From Trichomonas vaginalis G3 (taxonomy: Eukaryota > Parabasalia > Trichomonadida > Trichomonadidae), in contig NC_067203.1 of assembly GCF_026262505.1 (NCBI RefSeq), forward strand, positions 23,851,411 through 23,915,410: a stretch of 64,000 nt of DNA, read 5' to 3'. Shown piece by piece: positions 29,414 to 39,475 of this stretch (positions are counted from its first letter, which is position 1; every line of letters begins with the position of its first letter). Below the pieces are notes generated by a model that did no database searches, was not told the origin of the DNA, and saw only the letters and a list, made by a program, of their open reading frames with translations. Position numbers and translations under genes: made by a program.

Positions 29414-29516
29414 ACCTCAAATTTTAAAATCGGGTTATTTTGGATTCTTTCGCTTTGGGATGGCGCTTTGCACCCTCTCAAAGCGATAAAAGTACCAAAA
29501 CAAGTATTTGAGGCAA
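29414..29516. repeat. Imperfect foldback hairpin of about 100 bases
   Basis: Arms GACCTCAAAT...TTTTGGATTCTTTCGCTTTG and CAAAGCGATAAAAGTACCAAAA...TTTGAGG pair with small gaps around a GC-rich loop (GATGGCGCTTTGCACCC). It resembles a miniature foldback element. No target duplication was identified. Confidence 0.5.
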
Positions 29517-29573
29517 TCTGATATCAGCAAAAAAAAAGACTTGTAAACGAGAAAGGGACAGACTAGCCCATTG

Positions 29574-29706
29574 TCACTTTTTAATTTAGCAAATGAACGC
29601 TTATGGAGTGGAGTTTTTGGGTAAATCTGATTTGCTTATAAATGAAATAAAATCAAAAGAAACCATATTGGCATTATATTATGCAAAAATAAATGATCTT
29701 ACTTAG
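29574..29706 (+). pseudogene. Orphan gene head with initiator
   Basis: An initiator TTGTCACTTTTTAA at 29572-29585 is followed 10-20 bases later by an ATG (29593) opening a 37-codon frame (MNAYGVEFLGKSDLLINEIK...). The frame stops at TAG within the first unit of the 121-bp tandem array. It looks like the 5' end of a host gene whose body was cut off by the repeat. Confidence 0.45.
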
Positions 29707-30262
29707 TACTTTTAAAGTTAATTTCAGAAAAAATTTGACACAATGGTATCCGGCACATACAAGTGGTGTACAACCAAAATATAAGTTGGTTTAAACATAT
29801 ATTGCTATATCTCATGATCTTACTTAGTACTTTTAAAGTTAATTTCAGAAAAAATTTGACACAATGGTATCCGGCACATACAAGTGGTGTACAACCAAAA
29901 TATAAGTTGGTTTAAACATATATTGCTATATCTCATGATCTTACTTAGTACTTTTAAAGTTAATTTCAGAAAAAATTTGACACAATGGTATCCGGCACAT
30001 ACAAGTGGTGTACAACCAAAATATAAGTTGGTTTAAACATATATTGCTATATCTCATGATCTTACTTAGTACTTTTAAAGTTAATTTCAGAAAAAATTTG
30101 ACACAATGGTATCCGGCACATACAAGTGGTGTACAACCAAAATATAAGTTGGTTTAAACATATATTGCTATATCTCATGATCTTACTTAGTACTTTTAAA
30201 GTTAATTTCAGAAAAAATTTGACACAATGGTATCCGGCACATACAAGTGGTGTACAACCAAA
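29695..30262 (+). repeat. 121-bp tandem array, about 4.7 copies
   Basis: Near-identical units start at 29695, 29816, 29937, 30058 and 30179, each with GATCTTACTTAGTACTTTTA and GGTATCCGGCACATACAAGT. The last copy is partial. It lies directly upstream of a Mutator-like transposase gene, and could be part of that element's subterminal region. Confidence 0.95.
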
Positions 30263-30686
30263 ATTTCATATACCTAGTTTTACATTTATGTTTAGTTTTA
30301 TTTCACCTAATTTTCAAAGATCATAATTGAATTAGATGGCCAAGCTATTCAAAACACGACCAAGCTTATCAAAATAAGACCAATATATTCAAAATTCTTT
30401 ATTCTTTCAAATCATTTCATTTTAATGCAGATCCAAGATCACGAACTCACATATATCGAGTTGCTTAAGTATGGAGTGCAACAAGAAATCCAAGCAGGTT
30501 GTAGTTATTCATATAAAACTAGGAAAGAAAGAAATCAAATCCAATTTAATTGTAAGTGGCTGAATTGTCCATGTCGCTTCCTTGTTGATACACTTCCCGA
30601 TGACAAGTACCACATACGAAAATGTATTAACACCCACAATCATTCTGCCCCTTTTCCAAACAAATCACAACAAATTACATCATATA

Positions 30687-31983
30687 GGGTGTCCAAAGGT
30701 GTGTTTAGCACAAACCTGAATACTGCGAATAGAAATAAACAAGTTACATATATATAAAGTTTATTTAAATATAATCACCATTGGATTCAATCACGCGTTC
30801 GCAGCGATCGATCCAGGCTTGAAAGACACGCTTTAAATCATCATGAGAAAATTGCTCAAATTGCTCTCTTACAAAATTTTCAAGATCATCTGGACTCGCG
30901 AATTCGCGTCCTTCAGCTCTCTTTTTAGCGTGCCGAATAAATAAAAGTCAGAGGTGCAATATCAGGTGAATAAATTGGGTTTGGAACAACTTTGACATTG
31001 TTTTCCACCAAGTAATTCATTACCTTATGACTTTTGTGAACTCTTGAATTATCAAAATGAATTGCAAACTTTTGTTTTTGTTGTTTGGATTTCTCAAACT
31101 CATCAGAATTGATAATTTGAGTAAGAACATTGTCAATTAGATACTGAGCATTCATCGTATTAGGTTTTTGAAGAATATCAATTGCGATGATGCCATTCAC
31201 GCCCCAAAAACCGACAACATCATCATTGGTGTGTCAATTTTTTTCTTCGGGAATGTTTGCGGATTTTCATCCTTCGGGATCCACATGATTTTGGCTTCTG
31301 TTGCATATTGAAACCAAGACTCGTCCCCTGCTACTAAAAAGCGAAACTTCTTGGATTGATACGCACCCAATATAGAGAGGAGCTCTTTCGAAGATTGGAC
31401 TCTAGATTTTTTTTGAACTGAATTAAGGTTGTGCGGAACCCAACGTGTATACGCTAGTTTGTAGTTCAAATAATTGTGCAAATAATAACTGACTGTTGTA
31501 CGTGGTATCTTTGTCATCTCCTCTATCCTTCTGAGTGATGCTCTTGGGTCTTCATCTAGCGCTTGAAGAATTGCTTTGATTTTTCTTTGATCCGGCGATT
31601 TTTTGTCAATTTTTATGATGGGCGCCTTTTTGTTCATGAAGTGATACATCCTAACATGATACGTTACAGTGGAATAGCTAGGAGCATCCATACCGAAGCA
31701 TTTTACCAATGTCTCGTAGATTTTTTTACAGTCTTTGCATTTTTTTGCAAGAGCGAGGATGTTTTCTTTATGATTCATTAAAAAAATGAAAAAAATCCCG
31801 CCAAAATTTCCCGCGAAACCGCCTCTTGTCTCAAAATTCATTTTATATCCCGGCATGGCGCCAAAATACAACATACTCATCATATACATATATTCATATT
31901 TTTTATTATATATTTATAATCAGCATATATCTCCTTTAATAGTCTCATATAGAGCGCTGTGCTAAACGCACCTTTGGACACCC
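30687..31983 (-). mobile_element. mariner transposon, copy 2 (inside MULE)
   Basis: A 1297-bp element with TA duplications at 30685-30686 and 31984-31985 and the same ends (GGGTGTCCAAAGGTG) as copy 1, to which it is nearly identical. Its orientation is opposite. The transposase is on the - strand. Confidence 0.93.
30800..31889 (-). pseudogene. mariner transposase, frameshifted (copy 2)
   Basis: The N-terminal 230 codons (31197-31889) are open, with the HTH part TKIPRTTVSYYLHNY and the first catalytic block AGDESWFQYA. A frame change near 31200 interrupts the segment following TPMMM. The next frame (30925-31200) holds FAIHFDNSRVHKSH and SPDIAP, then shifts again near 30952, where one C is missing compared with copy 1 (PSDFYLFG is read as PLTFIYSAR). 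At least two frameshifts are present, at different places from those in copy 1. Confidence 0.88.
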
Positions 31984-33181
31984 TATATTTTTATAGATCT
32001 TATTTAACAAGATATTTTGAATCAAATCAAGACCGTGTTTACGCACAATTAAGGTGTTTCAAAGATCTTAATATCCCATTTGATAGTGGGATCATTCCGG
32101 AAATGTTTCAACAATCTACAGATGCTTTAAAAAAGTTTTCTAAACGCCTTCATGCAATCAATACCCGTTTCTCAGCGGATGATGTTACATCTCTTACAAT
32201 TTTTGTCGACATGGTTAAGAGTCATTCTCCGGATGATCTCATCGAGTTTATTCACGAGCCAGATCGTATGATTTTCTATTACGCCCCATTCGAAGCAAAT
32301 GCTTTTTCACATCAAATACAAATTTATCACATTGATTCCACTTATAAGCTCTTGCGCTCTCGCATACCATTTTATGCCGTCACTGGCAAATTCGCGGAAT
32401 CAATTGTTTTTCCGTTTTTGTATTTTTTCGTTTGGCCCGACACAAGTGAAAATATACAAGTTTGTCTCACAGCATATTTTGGCTCCATCAATCGCGAACC
32501 ATCTTATTTTTCAATGGACTGCGCACCTCAAATCACAAATGCTGTTGAAACAGCCATCCCCTTATGCCAGATCATTTGGTGTGGCGTTCATGTGTTGCGC
32601 GCTGTCATGAGAAAGGCTGAAAAGTTTCAAGATCGTTCCAACTTCGAAACTTTCTATAACTTAATGAAGTTATTGGTCTTTGGTTCTGAAGAGGAAGAAA
32701 TTGATCCTGATGAAGTTTACAACAATTTAGAAGAAATTTTAAATGAGGAACCTGCTGCCCGTGAATACTTTGACCGACAGTGGCGCCATCATCTTGACAG
32801 GTGGATGCTTCGCTATAGAAATGAAGGAGATGGAACAAACAACATCTCAGAATCACATTTCAAGGTTTTGAAGCACCAGTACTTCCCAGAAAGGCGAAAT
32901 CTTCGACTCGATGAACTTGTCATCGAGTTATATTCCAGTGTTGTTCCTTCATTCCTGATTAAGTTGCAAATTAAAGGTCTGAATTCAGAGAGAAGTGTTA
33001 AAGTTATCAAAAAAGTCACAAGAGATTTCGAAGAAATGACACAATTTAAAAAAGTCGAATGCATCAGTATGCTTGAAGCTGTTCAGAAAGGTCTGAAAAA
33101 TGATACACTTGATCCCAACATTGTTTACTCAACATTAAAAATATTATTGCAAAGAAGAGTGGGGGACAAACTCGCCCATTG

Positions 33182-33379
33182 TCACTTTTTATTAACCTTA
33201 AACTTGTAATTTTCATTATTTTTAATTAACCTTATTTCTTTCCTAATTCCTGATTTATTTTATTCACTTACTATTAAAAGTCACATTTTAATAAAATATA
33301 ATAATTTATTTATAGCATTTTTTACTATACTGTAATAAAAAATTAATTATAATAAATTAAATGTTTATTAAATCAAATG
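33182..33379 (+). other. Spacer with a second orphan initiator
   Basis: It begins with GCCCATTGTCACTTTTTATT, which repeats in direct orientation the initiator block at 29560-29585. The rest is AT-rich with no gene, and separates the two arms of an inverted MULE duplication. Confidence 0.4.
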
Positions 33380-33381
33380 TT

Positions 33382-33695
33382 TTCTTTGCAATAATATTTT
33401 TAATGTTGAGTAAACAATGTTGGGATCAAGTGTATCATTTTTCAGACCTTTCTGAACAGCTTCAAGCATACTGATGCATTCGACTTTTTTAAATTGTGTC
33501 ATTTCTTCGAAATCTCTTGTGACTTTTTTGATAACTTTAACACTTCTCTCTGAATTCAGACCTTTAATTTGCAACTTAATCAGGAATGAAGGAACAACAC
33601 TGGAATATAACTCGATGACAAGTTCATCGAGTCGAAGATTTCGCCTTTCTGGGAAGTACTGGTGCTTCAAAACCTTGAAATGTGATTCCGAGAAG
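33382..33695 (-). repeat. Inverted duplication of the MULE 3' end
   Basis: This is the reverse complement of about 32848-33156, nearly without changes. The - strand encodes the same HQYFPERRNLRLDELVIELY ... STLKILLQR sequence as the MULE. The arms are about 310 bases long and about 225 bases apart, making a large palindrome. Confidence 0.92.
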
Positions 33696-33795
33696 TTAAA
33701 TCCGAAAAATTGTATTATCTCATCCTTTGTGTATGCCTGTTTTATGATTCTTTGTTGTTTTATCGTATTGGCAGAAATCGACTTTTTGAGAAGAA

Positions 33796-33875
33796 CTCAT
33801 ATAATTAATTGTATGACTTCTCTCAAAAACCAGAAATGAAAAGGCCGACAAAAATTGACTGTTCACATGTTAGGA
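33796..33875 (+). repeat. 80-bp direct repeat of the 36.6 kb gene leader, copy 1
   Basis: Matches 36603-36682 with one visible change (GGCCG for AGCCG). It includes the leader and first codons region (ATGACTTCTCTCAAAAACC; GACTGTTCACATGTTAGGA) of the gene at 36674. The two copies bracket a 2.7-kb repeat block. Confidence 0.9.
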
Positions 33876-34174
33876 GAAAAAACCAGAATTTTCGAAAAAG
33901 TGACACCAACTATTAAAGTTATTTTATTACTAGATTTATTTACAAATTATAAGATAATATCATTAACCGAATATATTTTTAATATAAATAAAAAACTTTT
34001 TTATACAAAAAATTACAATCAATCGATAAATATTATAAAACATTTATTCCAAAAAGATTAAGTAATAGGTGGGATCCTGCATATAATATAATTTTATGTC
34101 ATAAAGTTTACAAATTTTAGATGGACCACAGTGAGAATGTGAGTGGTTAATTTAAAGGTGGTCTGATAAAGATA

Positions 34175-35157
34175 TCGAAGTTTACTCAACACAGCATGAA
34201 GCAGTTTCTAATACACAATCTTACTAGTGGTGTTTCGGTCGCCAGCGCTCTCATAGGGTGCTGATTTCAAAAACCACTACTTCAAATTATTCAACAATAC
34301 TCAATGCAGCATGAAGCAGCTACTACTGCTGTATCTTACTGGTAGTGTTTTGGTCGTTGGCTCTTGCACAGTCTCTCAGATTTTCAAAATTTTTTTTCAA
34401 CACTATCTTGTTTCGCTCTCAGAAAGCTATCCTACAAAGACATCGAAGCTTACTCAACACAGCATGAAGTAGTTTCTAATACACAATCTTACTAGTGGTG
34501 TTTCGGTCGCCAGCGCTCTCATAGGGGTGCTGATTTCAAAAACCACTACTTCAAATTATTCAACAATACTCAATGCAGCATGAAGCAGCTACTACTGCTG
34601 TATCTTACTGGTAGTGTTTTGGTCGTTGGCTCTTGCACAGTCTCTCAGATTTTCAAAATTTTTTTTTCAACACTATCTTGTTTCGCTCTCAGAAAGCTAT
34701 CCTACAAAGACATCGAAGCTTACTCAACACAGCATGAAGCAGTTTCTAATACACAATCTTACTAGTGGTGTTTCGGTCGCCAGCGCTCTCATAGGGGTGC
34801 TGATTTCAAAAACCACTACTTCAAATTATTCAACAATACTCAATGCAGCATGAAGCAGCTACTACTGCTGTATCTTACTGGTAGTGTTTTGGTCGTTGGC
34901 TCTTGCACAGTCTCTCAGATTTTCAAAATTTTTTTTCAACACTATCTTGTTTCGCTCTCAGAAAGCTATCCTACAAAGACATCGAAGCTTACTCAACACA
35001 GCATGAAGCAGTTTCTAATACACAATCTTACTAGTGGTGTTTCGGTCGCCAGCGCTCTCATAGGGGTGCTGATTTCAAAAACCACTACTTCAAATTATTC
35101 AACAATACTCAATGCAGCATGAAGCAGCTACTACTGCTGTATCTTACTGGTAGTGTT
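34175..35157 (+). repeat. 269-bp tandem array, about 3.6 copies
   Basis: Units of 268-270 bases recur with CTCAACACAGCATGAAG at 34185, 34453, 34723 and 34992. Each unit contains two related halves (ACTAGTGGTGTTTCGGTCGC and ACTGGTAGTGTTTTGGTCGT), so it may have grown from a smaller repeat. The short ORFs inside are by-products. It lies directly upstream of the second MULE head. Confidence 0.93.
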
Positions 35158-35254
35158 CTTCGCTTCTTACTATCAACTCTAAAACTAGTTTGATGTATTA
35201 TTTATTCAATATTAACCTTAATTATTTACAATTCTCACTTTTTTCATTTTTTAA

Positions 35255-35524
35255 ATGAATCAATCCGTTCCTGCACCCCTTGCTGATACAAAACAATATA
35301 TTGATTTCATTCATTATCTTCAATATGGAGTTCAAGCAGAGATGCGTGCTAACTGCAATTATCGGAAAGATTCGCATTTGAATTCAGATGGAGTAACAAT
35401 TATTAGACATTACTGTAGATGGGGAAGTTGTAGTGCTAACTTTACCTTTGAAATGAAATCTAATCAATACAGATTTGTAAATGGACATCATTTTCATAAT
35501 CATGTTGGTGAACCACCGTCTTTT
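35255..35524 (+). pseudogene. MULE transposase N-terminal fragment (second copy)
   Basis: The 90 or so residues carry a zinc module like the one at 30425, with YLQYGVQAEMRANCNY (compare LLKYGVQQEIQAGCSY), [13 protein letters not shown] and [25 protein letters not shown] initiator lies about 15-25 bases upstream. The gene is cut at 35525 by the 12-bp satellite. Confidence 0.75.
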
Positions 35525-36500
35525 AAATATATACATATATAAATATATACATATATAAATATATACATATATAAATATACATATATAAATATACATATAT
35601 AAATATACATATATAAATATATACATATATAAATATACATATATAAATATACATATATAAATATACATATATAAATATACATATATAAATATACATATAT
35701 AAATATACATATATAAATATACATATATAAATATACATATATAAATATACATATATAAATATACATATATAAATATACATATATAAATATACATATATAA
35801 ATATACATATATAAATATACATATATAAATATACATATATAAATATACATATATAAATATACATATATAAATATACATATATAAATATACATATATAAAT
35901 ATACATATATAAATATACATATATAAATATACATATATAAATATACATATATAAATATACATATATAAATATACATATATAAATATACATATATAAATAT
36001 ACATATATAAATATACATATATAAATATACATATATAAATATACATATATAAATATACATATATAAATATACATATATAAATATACATATATAAATATAC
36101 ATATATAAATATACATATATATATACATATATAAATATACATATATAAATATACATATATAAATATATACATATATAAATATACATATATAAATATACAT
36201 ATATAAATATACATATATAAATATACATATATAAATATACATATATAAATATACATATATAAATATACATATATAAATATACATATATAAATATACATAT
36301 ATAAATATACATATATAAATATACATATATAAATATACATATATAAATATACATATATAAATATACATATATAAATATACATATATAAATATACATATAT
36401 AAATATACATATATAAATATACATATATAAATATACATATATAAATATACATATATAAATATACATATATAAATATACATATATAAATATATTTATATAT
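35525..36500. repeat. 12-bp AT satellite (ATACATATATAA), nearly 1 kb
   Basis: About 80 tandem copies of a 12-base unit, with occasional 2-base length changes. It is fully open in all three - strand frames ([13 protein letters not shown] type), which explains the apparent long ORFs there; they are not genes. The block follows directly on the MULE fragment. Confidence 0.97.
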
Positions 36501-36560
36501 ATAAATATATAAATAACAAAATACAATCAAAAATAGTGTTTGAAAAATTAAGGTTAAGTG

Positions 36561-36584
36561 TCACTTTTCTATTGTCACTTTTTC
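36561..36584 (+). promoter_or_regulatory. Double initiator upstream of the 36674 gene
   Basis: Two consensus TCACTTTT elements occur in tandem (TGTCACTTTTC at 36559-36569 and TTGTCACTTTTTC at 36573-36584). The second lies about 90 bases before the ATG at 36674, longer than usual for this genome, so start choice may be complex. Confidence 0.6.
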
Positions 36585-36673
36585 GTAAATTCTACCACAC
36601 TCCTCATATAATTAATTGTATGACTTCTCTCAAAAACCAGAAATGAAAAAGCCGACAAAAATTGACTGTTCAC

Positions 36674-38521
36674 ATGTTAGGATTCCTCTCTTCGTTCATT
36701 TGGTACTACGTTATGCCGATAAATATTTTTGCTTTCACATCATTATGTCATAGTGATGCATGCTGGCTTTTCAAAATTAAGCGATTTCTAATATCAATTT
36801 TCAATTTGATTACTCAAATAACATGGAGTCTAACATTTTTTTCTATCTTACCATTCAAAGATATGTTCCTTGTTTCCAACTATTCAAAATGGCTAGCTTT
36901 ATTTTTTAATTTTTTTTTCGGATTTCTTGGATATTTCGTAACTAGCTCGCCAAATCCGCCTGCTAAAGCCAATCAATCAAAAATCCAAGAGATATACTAT
37001 AGATACATTCATATCGAGTCAATTGTAATTTCTTCCATTCTTACAATTGTAATAGCTTTTTTCAAAAACGTTTATGATTCTGTTGGATCATTATATGAGG
37101 ATCAATTTTATCAATTAATTGGTCAAGGTAATGAATATGCAAATAATTTTCCAATTATTTTCTCATTTATATTAAACTATGCATTACCATGTATCATACC
37201 ATCAGCATTATTTATGTATTCGATTCATTATTACACGCAACATGAATTCCAAATAAAACACTTTTCAAAATCTTTCAGAATTTCATTTCGAATACTTCCT
37301 TTGTTTTATCTTATATCTGCATTTTACATTTATTCTATTCTTGTCAAACCAGTACCCGGATCAGATCCAAACTCACTTCTTTTTGATAACTTAGTTGTTC
37401 CTGAAAACGAATTATTAACTTTCCCTAAACATAAGAAAAATATAATTTATCTTTCTCTTGAATCTCTTGATACAGTTGTTTTTCATGAAACTGTTGGTGG
37501 TTGCTTTGATAGAGAAATAATTCCATTTATGGAAGAATTGGCATTAGATAAAGTGAATGTTCACTTTTCGCATATGAAATATCCGGATCTTGGTGGAATG
37601 TCAATTCCTCCTCGTCTTGATTTTACACTTGCAAGTGCATTCGGTGCTTTATGTGGCGTTCCTTATATGGGAAAGAACCAGTGGAATGATCATTATGATG
37701 GTTTTTTGAATAATCTTAATTGCTTGGGCGAACTATTGGAATTAAATGGATATATTACATCAGCAACATTTGGTACAGGAAAAGGAGATTTTGGATATGG
37801 CCATGTATTTGATTTGCATCATTTCCAACGCATATTCTCAAACAGAGAAATTATGGGTACTACTCAATGGATTGAAGATAAGCATATTTATAAGTTTTTC
37901 AAAAAAGAACTCAAATATCTTTCGGATACACATCAACCTTTCATGGCATTTATGTGTACATTGGATACACATGAACCAGGTCATATCTGCAGCTTATGTC
38001 CCAATACTCAAAGTGATCCAGCTACTAAATCAATAGAATGCGCAGATCGTCAGCTTAAAAGTTTCTTGGAATGGGCGCAGACGCAAGAATGGTATAACAA
38101 CACAGTGTTTTTGATTTACGGTGATCATATCTCAAGAGATAAGAATTTCAAGAAAATGGCAAAAGAACATAATTACGTCAAAAAATCATATAATGTTATT
38201 CTAAATTCAAAAAGAAAGGCGAAAAGAACTCATGAAAGAAATTTTACTGTATTTGATTTATTGCCAACTGTATTGAATGCAGCAGGAATTCAGATTAGAG
38301 GTAACCAAATAGGAATGGGAATAAGCCTATTTTCAAAATTGCCGACTCTTCTTGAAAGATATGGAGAGAAATTTGAAGAAAGTTTTAACCAAATCTCATT
38401 TTGGTATGATACTGTAGTAAATCATAAATCAATAAAATGCGAAGAGAACATCCCTTGCATTAGTTTAGGTAATTATTCAACAGAAACTACATATGCAAAT
38501 TTAACAGCAGAATACCAATAG
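36674..38521 (+). CDS. Sulfatase-fold phosphoglycerol transferase / LTA synthase-like membrane protein
   Basis: About 615 aa from the ATG at 36674. The N-terminal 230 residues contain about five hydrophobic segments (FLSSFIWYYVMPINIFAF, LALFFNFFFGFLGYFV, VISSILTIVIAFF and others). The alkaline-phosphatase/sulfatase domain follows: IIYLSLESLDTVVF with its metal-binding Glu (about 262), GGMSIPPR (nucleophile region), CTLDTHEPGH (about 430) and YGDHIS with Asp-His ligands (about 482). The layout equals bacterial LTA synthase/MdoB enzymes, which transfer phosphoglycerol to surface glycans, and suggests an old bacterial transfer. Two ATGs further upstream open other, short frames. Confidence 0.75.
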   Translation: MLGFLSSFIWYYVMPINIFAFTSLCHSDACWLFKIKRFLISIFNLITQITWSLTFFSILPFKDMFLVSNYSKWLALFFNFFFGFLGYFVTSSPNPPAKANQSKIQEIYYRYIHIESIVISSILTIVIAFFKNVYDSVGSLYEDQFYQLIGQGNEYANNFPIIFSFILNYALPCIIPSALFMYSIHYYTQHEFQIKHFSKSFRISFRILPLFYLISAFYIYSILVKPVPGSDPNSLLFDNLVVPENELLTFPKHKKNIIYLSLESLDTVVFHETVGGCFDREIIPFMEELALDKVNVHFSHMKYPDLGGMSIPPRLDFTLASAFGALCGVPYMGKNQWNDHYDGFLNNLNCLGELLELNGYITSATFGTGKGDFGYGHVFDLHHFQRIFSNREIMGTTQWIEDKHIYKFFKKELKYLSDTHQPFMAFMCTLDTHEPGHICSLCPNTQSDPATKSIECADRQLKSFLEWAQTQEWYNNTVFLIYGDHISRDKNFKKMAKEHNYVKKSYNVILNSKRKAKRTHERNFTVFDLLPTVLNAAGIQIRGNQIGMGISLFSKLPTLLERYGEKFEESFNQISFWYDTVVNHKSIKCEENIPCISLGNYSTETTYANLTAEYQ

Positions 38522-38563
38522 TTGATAAATCCAAAAATTCAATATTTTAGCTTTTCTGAGGTG

Positions 38564-38595
38564 TCACTTTTGATGAATTTCTGTTTACAACAGTA
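38564..38595 (+). pseudogene. Orphan initiator and ATG cut by a repeat
   Basis: GTGTCACTTTTG at 38561-38572 runs straight into an ATG (38573) and nine or so codons (MNFCLQQ). The dispersed repeat at 38592-39041 then ends the frame. It looks like a beheaded host gene start. Confidence 0.4.
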
Positions 38596-39041
38596 TACCT
38601 CATAAGGAACAATTCCCTCCTTAAAATCGTAGACATTTTTATACTTATTAATCAACCATTCAAAATCATATTCCTCTGAAAAGTTATTTTATTAAAAATT
38701 TAGAATTTTAATAAATATAGAGTTTGAATTTCATACAATACCTATATATTTTCAATAATGGAATTTGAAAACCATTCTCAAAAGTTCTCAGAAAACCTTT
38801 TTTTCATTAATTTTAAGAAATCTGAGTATTAAATTAAGTGTTAAATTCGTTTGACACTACTTTAATTTTTAAATTCAAAAAATTATATGTGCTTCTTAAA
38901 ATGACTCAAAAAAAATTTATTATAAAATAATATATAATATTAAAAATCCCACAACATTTTTTTACTTTACATAATCGTACTTCCTCGACGATTAATTTCC
39001 ACTCAATTTCTATCGTTGACCGAACTTAGCATGCAACAATA
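38592..39041 (-). repeat. Dispersed repeat, copy A (half element)
   Basis: About 450 bases, the reverse complement of 54622-55070 with only a few changes. It includes GGAACAATTCCCTCCTTAAA at one end and CTTAGCATGCAAC at the other. It lacks the hairpin cluster and the second terminus seen in copy B. The rest of the gap to 39475 is AT-rich with no gene seen. Confidence 0.9.
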
Positions 39042-39475
39042 TTATAATAAATTTAGATTATTTTTAAATGTTAAAATTATTTTAGAGGAATTAATGATCA
39101 TTGAAGATGTATTCCTCATAAACATTTTTTAATCGAGAAAATAAGAAGGTTTTAGGGCTGAGGTAATTTCAATATTATATTGAATTATTCATTTGAATTC
39201 AATTCAGCAATATTTAGATTTACAAATACATTACATATATGAAATAAGATACATGTAGAGTTCATTTTCATTAAAAAATTGAAAATAGCAAGATTTGGAA
39301 TATTGTATTAGTGATAAACTTGATTTTATTCAAAAATAACCTGAATATAAGGAGTAGATGCTTCAAGTTTACATTCGACTTTAAGAATAAAAGGGATACT
39401 CACTAGAATTGCAGACAAAATCCTCAATTTATTTTGAATTAACGTTTAATTTTTCGAGATTTTAGAATTAATTCC

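Larger units (their letters stand above)
30425..33156 (+). pseudogene. Mutator-like (MULE) transposase, split by a mariner
   Basis: The N-terminal part (30425-30684) has a FLYWCH/FAR1-type zinc module (CKWLNCPCRF ... CINTHNHS). The C-terminal part (31986-33156) has a MULE DDE core: IYHIDSTYKLL, FSMDCAPQITNA and, after HVLRAVMRK, NNISESHFKVLKHQYFPERR. Leaving out the mariner and one TA joins ITSY to FYRSYLTRYFESNQDR in the same frame, so the mariner landed inside an otherwise open MULE gene. Codons after about 33156 (RRVGDKLAHC...) are probably not native, because the inverted copy diverges there. Confidence 0.8.

Noticed and set aside
29695-30262. A CRISPR-like array
   Set aside because: The 121-bp units are directly adjacent and wholly repeated, with no unique spacers. 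This is an ordinary tandem repeat in a eukaryotic genome.
30126-30326. A 66-codon ORF at the end of the 121-bp array
   Set aside because: Most of it is repeat sequence and it has no ATG context or initiator.
31959-31985. A start for the MULE C-terminal ORF inside the mariner end
   Set aside because: The codons before 31984 belong to the mariner inverted repeat; the MULE sequence starts only after the TA.
29553-33200. A retroelement with direct terminal repeats
   Set aside because: The shared block at both sides is only about 30 bases and contains a host-type initiator. No reverse transcriptase, primer site or polypurine tract is seen, and the interior is a MULE.
34580-35122. Repeated ORFs of 60-90 codons (MKQLLLLYLTGSVL type) that look like signal peptides
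   Set aside because: They follow the 269-bp tandem unit exactly and have no initiator or conservation beyond the repeat.
35384-36530. Three long - strand frames of more than 320 codons
   Set aside because: They are translations of the 12-bp ATACATATATAA satellite, open in every - strand frame; pure repeat, not proteins.
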